Source: JBLMZW01 sp050259035
GTDB taxonomy: Bacteria > Bacillota > Syntrophomonadia > Syntrophomonadales > DTU052
DNA length: 7,411 nucleotides
Reading direction: 5' to 3'
NCBI GenBank assembly: GCA_050259035.1
Contig: JBLMZW010000223.1
Location: 1 to 7,411 of the forward strand
Shown: in pieces, positions 1 to 6,406 of the stretch
Position numbering within the stretch: position 1 is the stretch's first letter
Layout of the letters: the number at the start of each line of letters is the position of its first letter
Translations under genes and position numbers: made by a program
The notes under the pieces: model-generated
Database searches by the model: none
The model's input: only the letters and a program-made list of their open reading frames with translations
Told to the model about the DNA's origin: nothing

Positions 1-220
1 TAACCAAATCAAAAGGACCTTCCAACTGGTCAGGATCGCTGACCAAACCTGATAACATTGCCGACTTGTCTCCCCATATACCAGTTACCTTAACAGTTTT
101 GTCAGGCAGACTATTAACCCAATCTTCGCGATCTAAGGCCCATACTTCGTGGCCTTTGTTTTGAAGAAAACAACTGAATACCGTGCCCAGGGCACCTAAA
201 CCAACGCTTAAAATCCTCAA
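1..220 (-). CDS. panE: 2-dehydropantoate 2-reductase (ketopantoate reductase) family, N-terminal part
   Basis: Minus-strand gene cut by the window edge; 73 codons are visible. The protein opens MRILSVGLGALGTVFSCFL, a Rossmann-fold dinucleotide-binding loop of the GxGALG type that is typical of the PanE/ApbA family, followed by the second strand ending in a charged residue (HEVWALDR). Later residues (GIWGDKSA, then DPDQLEGPFDLV) match the family pattern leading to the strand before the substrate site. Members reduce ketopantoate to pantoate with NADPH in pantothenate and coenzyme A synthesis, although many paralogues act on other 2-oxo acids, so the exact substrate is open. The start is TTG at 218-220, with GAGGAAG at 226-232 on the same strand and a 5-base spacer; no ATG or GTG fits better. 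The gene is divergent from the tRNA nucleotidyltransferase gene. The family is clear; the catalytic lysine lies outside the window. Confidence 0.85.
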   Translation of the reverse strand, partial: MRILSVGLGALGTVFSCFLQNKGHEVWALDREDWVNSLPDKTVKVTGIWGDKSAMLSGLVSDPDQLEGPFDLV

Positions 221-419
221 AGGTACTTCCTCACTTCCTGATAAAAAATAATACAACATTAAGACCGGGATAACCTTGACCTTGGTATATTTATTTAAAC
301 ACATTATCATTTTTACAAGCTTAGCTCAAGGACTAGCGCTTTTTAACCATGAAGGTAAAGAGCCCTAAGTAAACCAGTAATGGCTAAGTAGCTCAGTTTT
401 GAGGAATATCTATTTAACG

Positions 420-433
420 CCGGGGAACCCCGG
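420..433. repeat. GC-rich inverted repeat at the -35 position of the cca promoter
   Basis: CCGGGGAACCCCGG has two perfect 6-base arms around AA, in otherwise AT-rich intergenic DNA. Its left arm falls exactly 17 bases before the TATAAT at 443-448, where a -35 hexamer would be. As RNA it could fold only with a 5-bp stem and a GAAC loop, and no T-run follows, so it is not a terminator. An operator for a dimeric regulator is a reasonable guess, with no direct support. Confidence 0.4.
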
Positions 434-439
434 TCGATA

Positions 440-448
440 TGTTATAAT
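440..448 (+). promoter_or_regulatory. Extended -10 promoter of the tRNA nucleotidyltransferase gene
   Basis: TGTTATAAT is a perfect sigma-A extended -10 element (TGn followed by TATAAT). There is no recognisable -35 hexamer; the position is taken by the palindrome CCGGGGAACCCCGG. Transcription would begin near 455, just before the ribosome binding site at 458-464 and the TTG start at 474. This placement argues against a longer reading of the gene from TTG 399, which would begin upstream of its own promoter. Confidence 0.5.
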
Positions 449-457
449 TCGAATATT

Positions 458-464
458 GGGAGGG
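458..464 (+). promoter_or_regulatory. Ribosome binding site deciding the cca start
   Basis: GGGAGGG precedes TTG 474 by 9 bases. The alternative upstream start, TTG 399, has no Shine-Dalgarno sequence in front of it, and the 25 residues it would add do not resemble the family N-terminus. Confidence 0.7.
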
Positions 465-473
465 AAGCGGTAT

Positions 474-3101
474 TTGGATATTATAACATCGCACAACAGC
501 CTGGACTTCGATGGTCTAGCAGCTATGATCGCCGCCGGAAAACTGTATCCATCGGCGGTGATTGTCTGTTCTGGTACTTTGTCTAAAAATGTTAAACAGT
601 TCATGGGCTTATATAAGGACAGTCTTAATATTCGCATGCCCGGAGAAATTAATATAAATGAAATTAAACGGGTTATAGTGGTGGATACCAATAATGTTAA
701 CCGGCTTGGGCTCCTTAAGGGACTCGGCGAACTGGATGTTGAGTATTTTGTCTATGATCATCATCCCACGTCCGAAGATGATATTGTTGGAACTATTCAT
801 GAGGTTCATAAAGTTGGAGCAGCAACAACGATACTAGTTGAGTTGATTAAAAAGGCTGATCTCAGTATTAGCCCATTTGAAGCCACCATCCTGGCATTAG
901 GAGTCTATGAGGATACTGGGAGTCTGCTTTTTTCGTCCACCACAGCCCGCGATGCTGCTGCAGTAGCCTATCTTCTGGAGAAGGGGGCTAACCTGGGAGT
1001 AATTAATAATTTTATGGATAGCCCGTTTTCCAATGATCAGAGAATGTTAATGCAAAGACTTATTGCTTCGGTCCGGCGTATCGAGATTCACGGTATGAAA
1101 GTTGTACTGGCTACCAGCGAGGAAACTGGGTTTACCCCGGGTTTGGACTCGGTTGTATACCACCTTTCTGAAGTTGAAGTGTGTGATGCCATTTTTGTGG
1201 TAGCCGTAATGCAGGGGAAAACCCATGTAGTTGCACGAAGTGCTACTGCCAACATAATGGTTGATGAAATCCTGGCCCCATTAGGGGGGAAAGGACATGA
1301 GAAAGCAGCTTCTGTGGTTGTTAAAGGTAAATCGTTAGAGGTTATTACCGGTATTATATCAGAAATGTTGATGGAAAAGGTACGCCCCGCCCAGGTGGCC
1401 AAGGATATCATGTCAACACCGGTAAAGAGTATACCCATGCATTTTTCTATGGAACAGGCCGGCCGACTGTTATTGAGATATGGTCATACTGGTATTCCAG
1501 TTGTAGATGAAGATAAAATGGTTGGTGTTATCTCACGACGGGATGTTGATAAAGCCAGAATGCATAATCTGGGGCATGCCCCCGTTAAAGGCTTTATGAC
1601 ACGTGAAGTTATTCATGTATCACCGGATACTCCGGTATCAGAGATTCAAAGAATAATTGTGGAAAGAGATATAGGGAGACTGCCGGTTCTTGAAAATGGT
1701 CTTCTGGTAGGGATTGTATCCCGTACTGATGTTTTGAGAACTTTGCACGGGGATGATTACCCGGAGGATCATGCCATACTATATCCAGGTCCGGAAGGGG
1801 ATATGGTTTATAATTATCGAGGTTTGATGGAGGCAAGGCTCCCCAAAAGAATTGAGGAAGTATTACAGATAGCCGGAAATATCGCCAGCCAGTTGGGAAG
1901 CAATGTCTACAGCGTAGGTGGTTTTGTCAGGGACCTTTTTCTAGGAGTACCTAATTTTGATGTTGATCTGGTAGTGGAAGGTGACGGCCCGGAATTGGCC
2001 CAACACCTGGCGGAGGCCTTGGGTGGACGTGCCAGGGTTCACGAACGATTTAAAACGGCTGTGGTTATTTTAAATGATGGATTAAAAATAGACGTGGCCA
2101 CCTCGCGTACTGAGTTTTATGAATTTCCGGCCGCCTTACCCAAAGTGGAAAGGTCTTCGATTAGAGAAGATCTTTACCGCAGAGATTTCACCGTAAACAC
2201 CATGGCGATTTGCCTTAATACCGAGAGGTTTGGCGAGTTAATTGACTACTTTGGAGGACAGCGGGATCTGCGCGACGGTTGGATAAGAATACTATATAAT
2301 CTCAGCTTTGTGGAAGATCCTACGCGGATCATTCGAGCAGTCCGGTTTGAGCAAAGATACAAATTCAAGATTGAACCTGATACTTTGCGATTAGCTCAGG
2401 ATGCTATTAACCGGAGACTGCTGAAAGAATTGTCTTATAAAAGGATACAACAGGAGCTTATCCTAATACTGGAAGAAAAAGATCCGGTGCCGGCTTTAAA
2501 AAGGATGGACGAAATTGGGGTGTGGCCTTACATTATTCCGGAAGTTACACTGGATGAGGGGCTGAGGTTAACTTTACGCCGGATACCAAGAGTTCTAGGC
2601 TGGATTAAAGAAAGGGAAATGCATCTGGCAGTAGAGTCATGGGTTATTTACCTTGAAGTATTGTTTTCCGGCCTGGAAGGATCCATCTTGAACAATATTC
2701 TGGATAGGTTCCAGTTCAACCGAAATTCGGTTCGAATAATACTAAAGGCCCGAGATATTCCCGAACTGGCTGATAGACTTGAAAGTATGGCAGATTCCAA
2801 AATGAGTTATCTGGATGAATTGTTGGAATCCCTTGCACCAGAAAATATTGCTTATCTATTATTATGTATTGAGAAAGAAGAAACTTGGGATCTGGTTACT
2901 CGTTATCTTGAAATAAGAGCGAATTGTAAAGTTGAATTGAATGGCCACGATTTAAGACGAATAGGAATAAAGCCCGGACCAGTTTACCAACTCATTTTTT
3001 CCCGGCTCAAATCCGCGCGTCTGGATGGCGAAATCGTATCATATCAGGAAGAACTGGATATGGTAACCAAATGGATAGAAGGTGGCGTACTTGATGGGTA
3101 G
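474..3101 (+). CDS. tRNA nucleotidyltransferase (CCA- or A-adding) with N-terminal DHH phosphoesterase and two CBS domains
   Basis: Large cytoplasmic fusion protein of 875 residues that completes or repairs the 3' CCA end of tRNA. Domain order: a DHH phosphoesterase domain with its metal ligands in place (H7, D11 and D13 in HNSLDFDG; D71 in VVDTN; DHH at 95-97; D147 in YEDTGS); a DHHA1 domain with GGKGHEKAAS at 271-280; two CBS domains at about 309-367 and 374-426; then the class II nucleotidyltransferase head. In the head, GGFVRD is at 482-487, the catalytic DVD carboxylates are D496 and D498, RRDFTVN is at 569-575 and EDPTRIIRA at 614-622. The remainder is the helical RNA-binding body. The same architecture is known for A-adding enzymes that work beside a separate CC-adding enzyme (for example in Aquifex and cyanobacteria), so A-adding is the likelier activity, but motifs visible here do not prove it. 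The start is TTG 474, chosen for its ribosome binding site and family-like MDIITSH beginning. The end overlaps the M50 gene by 8 bases. Confidence 0.9.
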   Translation: MDIITSHNSLDFDGLAAMIAAGKLYPSAVIVCSGTLSKNVKQFMGLYKDSLNIRMPGEININEIKRVIVVDTNNVNRLGLLKGLGELDVEYFVYDHHPTSEDDIVGTIHEVHKVGAATTILVELIKKADLSISPFEATILALGVYEDTGSLLFSSTTARDAAAVAYLLEKGANLGVINNFMDSPFSNDQRMLMQRLIASVRRIEIHGMKVVLATSEETGFTPGLDSVVYHLSEVEVCDAIFVVAVMQGKTHVVARSATANIMVDEILAPLGGKGHEKAASVVVKGKSLEVITGIISEMLMEKVRPAQVAKDIMSTPVKSIPMHFSMEQAGRLLLRYGHTGIPVVDEDKMVGVISRRDVDKARMHNLGHAPVKGFMTREVIHVSPDTPVSEIQRIIVERDIGRLPVLENGLLVGIVSRTDVLRTLHGDDYPEDHAILYPGPEGDMVYNYRGLMEARLPKRIEEVLQIAGNIASQLGSNVYSVGGFVRDLFLGVPNFDVDLVVEGDGPELAQHLAEALGGRARVHERFKTAVVILNDGLKIDVATSRTEFYEFPAALPKVERSSIREDLYRRDFTVNTMAICLNTERFGELIDYFGGQRDLRDGWIRILYNLSFVEDPTRIIRAVRFEQRYKFKIEPDTLRLAQDAINRRLLKELSYKRIQQELILILEEKDPVPALKRMDEIGVWPYIIPEVTLDEGLRLTLRRIPRVLGWIKEREMHLAVESWVIYLEVLFSGLEGSILNNILDRFQFNRNSVRIILKARDIPELADRLESMADSKMSYLDELLESLAPENIAYLLLCIEKEETWDLVTRYLEIRANCKVELNGHDLRRIGIKPGPVYQLIFSRLKSARLDGEIVSYQEELDMVTKWIEGGVLDG

Positions 3102-3732
3102 TTTCAATCTATATGATTTTTTAATCAGTCTCCCCGGCTTAATAATCGCTCTTACATTTCATGAATACGCACATGCCGTGGTGGCAGATTACTTGGGTGA
3201 TGATACACCACGCTATCAGGGAAGACTGACCATTAATCCTATTGCCCATTTGGATTTAATCGGTTTTATAATGCTGGCCTGGGCACATTTCGGTTGGGCC
3301 AAGCCGGTTCAGGTAAACCCAGTTAATTTTCGAAGAGATGTGGGAATGCGCAAGGGAATGATGCTGGTTAGTCTGGGGGGACCAGGAATGAATCTCCTGA
3401 TGGTCATACTAGGCGTGGTAATCATGAGAATGTTTAATATCAATTATATTTGGCCTTGGGAAAATGTGGCATCAGCTTCTTCATTGATTTTTTCACAAAT
3501 TATCAATTACAATTTGTTCCTTGGATTTTTTAATTTAATCCCTGTACCTCCGTTGGATGGATCAAAAATTCTGGCTGGGCTTCTTCCTGCAGACAAGGGC
3601 GATTTTATTTACGACCTGGAAAGATATGGTATGATTATATTAATTATATTGGTATTCTCGGGATTGATTGGCAAAATTATTGATCCCCCAGTATATGGAA
3701 TCCTTAAAATAATAGAGGCATTTCTTAGTTAG
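3094..3732 (+). CDS. M50 family (site-2-protease-like) membrane zinc metalloprotease
   Basis: Integral membrane protein of 212 residues, the usual size for the short YwhC-like branch of family M50. The zinc site HEYAH lies at 23-27 in the first membrane segment, and the third ligand is D155 in NLIPVPPLDG (147-156). Family signatures GRLTINPIAHLDLIG (43-57) and GWAKPV (67-72) are present. About five hydrophobic segments are visible, near 9-32, 53-67, 89-113, 130-151 and 179-200. There is no PDZ domain, unlike RseP or RasP. The substrate is unknown. Start choice: ATG 3094 has AAGGTGG at 3079-3085 with an 8-base spacer; TTG 3091 is possible, and GTG 3082 lies inside the ribosome binding site and is unlikely. 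It overlaps the preceding gene by 8 bases, so the two are probably translationally coupled. A 75-base gap to scpA follows, with no convincing terminator. Confidence 0.9.
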   Translation: MGSFNLYDFLISLPGLIIALTFHEYAHAVVADYLGDDTPRYQGRLTINPIAHLDLIGFIMLAWAHFGWAKPVQVNPVNFRRDVGMRKGMMLVSLGGPGMNLLMVILGVVIMRMFNINYIWPWENVASASSLIFSQIINYNLFLGFFNLIPVPPLDGSKILAGLLPADKGDFIYDLERYGMIILIILVFSGLIGKIIDPPVYGILKIIEAFLS

Positions 3733-3807
3733 TAAAACTGAGTGTTCTAATAGTCCTTGCATATGTTAGTTTCTTTTATCGGTTTAATAGTTAAATCCGG
3801 AGGGATT

Positions 3808-4542
3808 ATGAGTTATACAGTGAACCTTGAGGCTTTCCAGGGTCCAATGGATGTGCTTTTACAATTAATAGATCAAAACCAGATAGATATTTACGACATA
3901 CCGATAGCCAACATTACTGGACAATATTTGGATTACATTGCTGAAATGCCAGAAGTGGATTTAGATATTCTAGCTGATTTTTTGGTAATGGCGGCAACGT
4001 TAATCCGAATAAAATCAAAAATGCTGGTTCCCAGGTATAAAACAGAGGATGACGAGCCGGAAGAAGAAATGGAGGAGGATCCAAGACAGGAACTGGTCAA
4101 AAGGTTGGTAGAATATCGCCGGCTTAAACAGGCGGCCGAGATGTTGACGGATATGCAGCAGGGTTCAGTTCCCCGGGTTTACTACCGGGAAGATCAGGTG
4201 GAAGAACAGGAAATCGAATTGCGAGCGAGTCTGCCACAGTTGCTTAAAGCCTTTCGAGAAATATTGGATAAGAAGGCTGATGAACTCCCTGGCTACGTAA
4301 TTCCTGAAGATGATATTGATATAGCGGAAAAAATGGAAGTGATAATTAATAAGTTGCGAGAGCGTAAAAGGGGTCTCATTTTACAGGCATTGTTCAGCGA
4401 AATCATAAGCAAACGAGAAGCAATCGGGCTATTCATGGCCTTATTGGAATTGATTAAGCTAGGCAGAGTAAAAGCCTGGCAAGAAAGTCTATTTGGACCT
4501 ATTAAGGTGCGTTTGATTCGGGGGGAGAACTTTGCTGGTTAG
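3808..4542 (+). CDS. scpA: Segregation and condensation protein A (kleisin)
   Basis: Kleisin subunit of the bacterial SMC-ScpAB condensin, which bridges the SMC heads and is needed for chromosome compaction and segregation. The protein has 244 residues, typical of the family. The N-terminal signature FQGPMDVLLQLI (10-21), followed by the IDIYDIPIANITGQYL stretch, identifies it. An acidic linker rich in Glu and Asp lies near 77-91, followed by the region expected to bind ScpB. The C-terminal winged helix (about 190-244, containing LFSEIISKREAIGLFMALLE) is the part that contacts the SMC ATPase head. Start choice: ATG 3808 follows GGAGG at 3799-3803 with a 4-base spacer and gives the standard N-terminus; an extension to TTG 3757 would add 17 residues without a ribosome binding site. 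The end overlaps scpB by 11 bases. Confidence 0.95.
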   Translation: MSYTVNLEAFQGPMDVLLQLIDQNQIDIYDIPIANITGQYLDYIAEMPEVDLDILADFLVMAATLIRIKSKMLVPRYKTEDDEPEEEMEEDPRQELVKRLVEYRRLKQAAEMLTDMQQGSVPRVYYREDQVEEQEIELRASLPQLLKAFREILDKKADELPGYVIPEDDIDIAEKMEVIINKLRERKRGLILQALFSEIISKREAIGLFMALLELIKLGRVKAWQESLFGPIKVRLIRGENFAG

Positions 4543-5056
4543 AGAACAGCTGAGGGCGGCCGTAGAAGCGATTATGTTTTCACGATCTGAACCTATTAAA
4601 GCGGAAGAGCTTGCCAAAATTACTGAGGCTAGCTTGTATGATGTTGAAACGGTTATGGCAGAATTATCGGAAGAGTATAATAATAAAGAAAGAGGAATCA
4701 GGATCTCTTCAGGTCAGGCAGGTTATTCCATGTGTACTGATCCTGGTTACTATGAATACGTACGCAGGGCAAACAAACCACTAGCGGTCAAGTTGTCTCA
4801 GGCGGCCATTGAGACTCTTGCTGTAATTGCCTATCGCCAGCCGATAACCAGGGCTGAGATTGAGGCGATTCGCGGGGTCAAGGCCGATAGAATTCTACAG
4901 TCATTATTGGTACGAGAATTGATTCAAGAGGTCGGGAAAAAGGATGTTCCGGGCAGACCATTGATGTACGGAACTACTGCAGAATTTTTGAAATTGTTTG
5001 GGTTGGCCAGTCTTGATGAATTGCCACATGAGCCCGGGGAGGCGCAAAGTATATGA
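4532..5056 (+). CDS. scpB: Segregation and condensation protein B
   Basis: Winged-helix partner of ScpA in the SMC condensin complex; it dimerises and binds the middle of the kleisin. The protein has 174 residues, near the short end of the usual range. The first winged helix covers about 5-80 (REQLRAAVEAIMFSRSEPI). The second starts at about 88 with LSQAAIETLAVIAYRQPITR and runs through the EIEAIRGVKAD stretch and the GRPLMYGTT beta wing to FGLASLDELP, all highly characteristic of ScpB. The start is TTG 4532, preceded by GGGGGAG at 4521-4527 inside scpA; no ATG exists at the right place. The 11-base overlap with scpA suggests coupled translation and balanced subunit amounts. The stop codon overlaps the next start as ATGA. 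Confidence 0.95.
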   Translation: MLVREQLRAAVEAIMFSRSEPIKAEELAKITEASLYDVETVMAELSEEYNNKERGIRISSGQAGYSMCTDPGYYEYVRRANKPLAVKLSQAAIETLAVIAYRQPITRAEIEAIRGVKADRILQSLLVRELIQEVGKKDVPGRPLMYGTTAEFLKLFGLASLDELPHEPGEAQSI

Positions 5057-5607
5057 CCAAATCAATCGAAGAAGAAATCATGATTAAGGCGCAGCAGGCA
5101 AGAGGAACCGCACGTTATATGGCCAGTGTTGAGGACCTGGTTGAAGAACGAATTCGTAAAGCCAGGGAAAAAGGAGACTTTGATAATCTGGCCGGGAAAG
5201 GCAAACCTATAAACCTTGAAGAGAATCCGATGGAACCAGCCGATATGAGGATGGCTAACAAGATATTGAAGGACGCTGGTTTTGCACCTTATTGGATTCA
5301 ACTGGGTAATGATATCGACGCAGCTCAAGAACAGTTATGGAGAGATATTGAAAGATTTAAAAACCAACAGCGAGTTATCGGAAAGGGAAAAAGCAACCGG
5401 ACTGCTCATAATTTAGAATACCGGGCGCAGAAGTTTTTACTGGATTCCAGAGAGCAGCTACAGAATATAAACAAAAAGATTGACAACTTTAATTGCCACT
5501 GTCCCATGTGGTGGCTAAGCAGGGGTCGGGTGGATGTTGACAAAGAAATGGAAAAAGTAAATCGAGAGATACAGGAACTGTTGACGGAGATTAACCGGGT
5601 AGGTTAA
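5053..5607 (+). CDS. DUF1992 protein (DnaJ homologue subfamily C member 28-like conserved domain)
   Basis: Soluble protein of 184 residues without signal peptide or membrane segment. The N-terminal half carries the DUF1992 signature: VEERIRKAREKGDFDNLAGK followed by GKPINLEENP (about 28-58), then MRMANKILKDAGFAPYWIQL (66-85). In human DNAJC28 this domain accompanies a J domain, which is absent here, so a chaperone role should not be assumed. The rest is charged and helical, probably coiled-coil (about 88-142 and 160-182), interrupted by NCHCPMWW at 147-154 with two cysteines. Function is unknown. ATG 5053 overlaps the scpB stop as ATGA and has GGGGAGG at 5036-5042 with a 10-base spacer, so it is likely co-translated with scpB. 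Nothing else in the sequence ties it to condensin. Confidence 0.8.
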   Translation: MTKSIEEEIMIKAQQARGTARYMASVEDLVEERIRKAREKGDFDNLAGKGKPINLEENPMEPADMRMANKILKDAGFAPYWIQLGNDIDAAQEQLWRDIERFKNQQRVIGKGKSNRTAHNLEYRAQKFLLDSREQLQNINKKIDNFNCHCPMWWLSRGRVDVDKEMEKVNREIQELLTEINRVG

Positions 5608-5609
5608 AT
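5581..5609 (+). promoter_or_regulatory. Candidate sigma-A promoter upstream of the DUF2953 gene
   Basis: TTGACG (5581-5586, five of six consensus bases) and TTAAAT (5604-5609, four of six) are separated by 17 bases. The element overlaps the last codons and the TAA stop of the DUF1992 gene. Transcription would start near 5616, giving a short leader with the six-codon frame at 5640 and the hairpin at 5648-5704. The call rests on consensus and spacing only. Confidence 0.4.
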
Positions 5610-5639
5610 GCATAGAATAGATATCCTTTAGGGAGAATA

Positions 5640-5660
5640 ATGGAAAAAAGAAGAGAGTGA
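5640..5660 (+). CDS. Six-codon frame (MEKRRE, then TGA) in phase with the DUF2953 gene
   Basis: ATG 5640 follows AGGGAG (5630-5635) at a good distance, opens a frame reading MEKRRE and stops at TGA 5658-5660. The frame continues in the same phase into the hydrophobic N-terminus of the DUF2953 protein. It is either a leader peptide or the true beginning of that protein interrupted by a nonsense codon. The basic KRR just before a membrane segment is what an N-in membrane anchor would have, which favours the second reading. TGA is used as a normal stop by scpB nearby, so recoding is not expected. Confidence 0.3.
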   Translation: MEKRRE

Positions 5661-5704
5661 AGCGATCTGGTAAGTATTATATTAGTCTGCTTCATTCTCT
5701 TTTT
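5648..5704. terminator. Long hairpin with flanking A and T tracts; possible bidirectional terminator or attenuator
   Basis: AGAGAGTGAAGC (5652-5663) pairs with GCTTCATTCTCT (5689-5700) over 12 base pairs with one G-T. The pairing extends outward to 5648/5704 through the A-rich left flank and the T-run TTTTT (5700-5704), and more T-rich sequence follows. The minus strand shows the mirror arrangement, ending in TTCTTTTTT. The 25-base loop is long for an intrinsic terminator. The hairpin contains the TGA at 5658, the proposed CTG start at 5667 and its weak Shine-Dalgarno sequence, so it may act as an attenuator or translational block for the DUF2953 gene. Part of the T-richness is forced by coding for a membrane segment. 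Confidence 0.45.
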
Positions 5705-6335
5705 AATTTTATTACTTTCTTATCCGTGCACATTTCTAATTGAAGGCGAACTCAACCGGAATAGGGGGCGTTTTTGCTTGAGATTTGTCCCCTTATTTGG
5801 AGTATTCAAACGGGAGTACTCCTATGGAGACTTTGAAATGGGACTGGGGGATGGTCAGCCCTTTATTAAACTTTGGCAGGAGAAGGAAGGAATGGAGGGT
5901 GAGGAGACCAGCAACCCGATAATTACTCTAAGTGATATTCACCGTAAAATGGTTATAAATTTACCACGTTCACGGTTTATAAGAGAATTTATTCATAATT
6001 CAAAAGTATTCAAGCGGGGTTTCGGTTTGAAATGGATAATATGGAAAACCATTATCGGATTAGACGATCCTATGAATACAGCAATAATTTCGGGGTCTTT
6101 GTGGGGTATCAAAGCATTTATCCTTGCCACTTTGAAGGACAAGATTCCTATCGACAATGCCAAATTTGAGGTTTCTCCTTCGTTCGATAGTACAACCCTT
6201 TACACGAAAATCAAGGCTGAAGGTCACTTGCACGTAATACATTTGATTCCCTTGGTAATATGGAAAATTAGGGAGCTTAATTTTATTAAAGGTAGGTCCC
6301 GTTTTTTTTATATAAGCAGGAAAACCTTAACATAA
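5667..6335 (+). CDS. DUF2953 membrane-anchored protein, YtfI-like; start uncertain
   Basis: Recognised by the DUF2953 pattern: an N-terminal membrane segment, a short beta-rich part with LRFVPLFGVF, and a conserved second half with WKTIIGLDDPMNTAIISGSL and WGIKAF before a region resembling EVSPSF. Function is unknown; the Bacillus homologue ytfI lies next to ytfJ (gerW), matching the gene order here. The first ATG/GTG/TTG codon in frame is TTG 5778, but the frame is open back to 5661 and encodes LVSIILVCFILFLILLLSYP, a membrane helix expected in this family. I therefore place the start at CTG 5667, behind GAGAG at 5653-5657, giving 222 residues, a usual family length. CTG starts are rare. The alternative is ATG 5640 with an interrupting TGA, which would make this a disrupted gene or reflect a sequence error. 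The family call is firmer than the start. Confidence 0.75.
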   Translation: MVSIILVCFILFLILLLSYPCTFLIEGELNRNRGRFCLRFVPLFGVFKREYSYGDFEMGLGDGQPFIKLWQEKEGMEGEETSNPIITLSDIHRKMVINLPRSRFIREFIHNSKVFKRGFGLKWIIWKTIIGLDDPMNTAIISGSLWGIKAFILATLKDKIPIDNAKFEVSPSFDSTTLYTKIKAEGHLHVIHLIPLVIWKIRELNFIKGRSRFFYISRKTLT

Positions 6336-6355
6336 ACAGAATAGTAGAAAATAAT
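6327..6355 (+). promoter_or_regulatory. Candidate sigma-A promoter of the HD-GYP gene
   Basis: TTAACA (6327-6332) and AATAAT (6350-6355) each match five of six consensus bases and are 17 bases apart, the optimal spacing. The -35 element overlaps the end of the DUF2953 gene. Transcription would begin near 6362, about 45 bases before ATG 6407. This is the best two-box promoter match in the window. Confidence 0.55.
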
Positions 6356-6406
6356 AGGACCATATACCCGGTATTTTTAGGACATCCGATACAGGTGGTA
6401 TTTAGT

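Noticed and set aside
248..253. TATTAT on the minus strand as a -10 box for the ketopantoate reductase gene
   Set aside because: It is well placed (about 21 bases of leader), but the -35 position reads AGGTTA, which matches consensus at only two positions; too weak to list.
276..304. TTGACC as a -35 box toward the cca gene
   Set aside because: The bases 17 downstream (ACACAT) do not form a -10 box.
317..344. Terminator-like fold AGCTTAG ... CTAGCGCT followed by TTTTT
   Set aside because: The stem needs a bulge and a T-G pair, and it lies between divergent genes with no clear plus-strand transcript upstream to terminate.
383..434. tRNA-like stretch GGCTAAGTAGCTCAGTTTTGAGG resembling an acceptor strand and D arm
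   Set aside because: No T arm of the GGTTCRAnYC type follows, no anticodon arm folds, and no 3' strand complements the acceptor; resemblance is limited to the TAGCTCAG block.
399..473. Extension of the nucleotidyltransferase gene to TTG 399
   Set aside because: There is no ribosome binding site, the extra residues are not family-like, and the region contains the promoter.
1088..1438. Antisense open frame inside the nucleotidyltransferase gene, with similar ones at 410-809, 1609-1836, 5062-5328, 6060-6242 and 6286-6522
   Set aside because: They lie opposite well-supported genes, show no recognisable protein features and follow from the codon use of the sense strand.
3724..3742. Seven-pair hairpin at the stop codon of the M50 gene
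   Set aside because: It is AT-rich, contains a T-G pair and is not followed by a T-run; it does not look like a terminator.
5657..5743. 28-codon frame from GTG 5657 in another phase
   Set aside because: It overlaps the DUF2953 anchor out of phase, lacks a well-spaced ribosome binding site and resembles nothing known.
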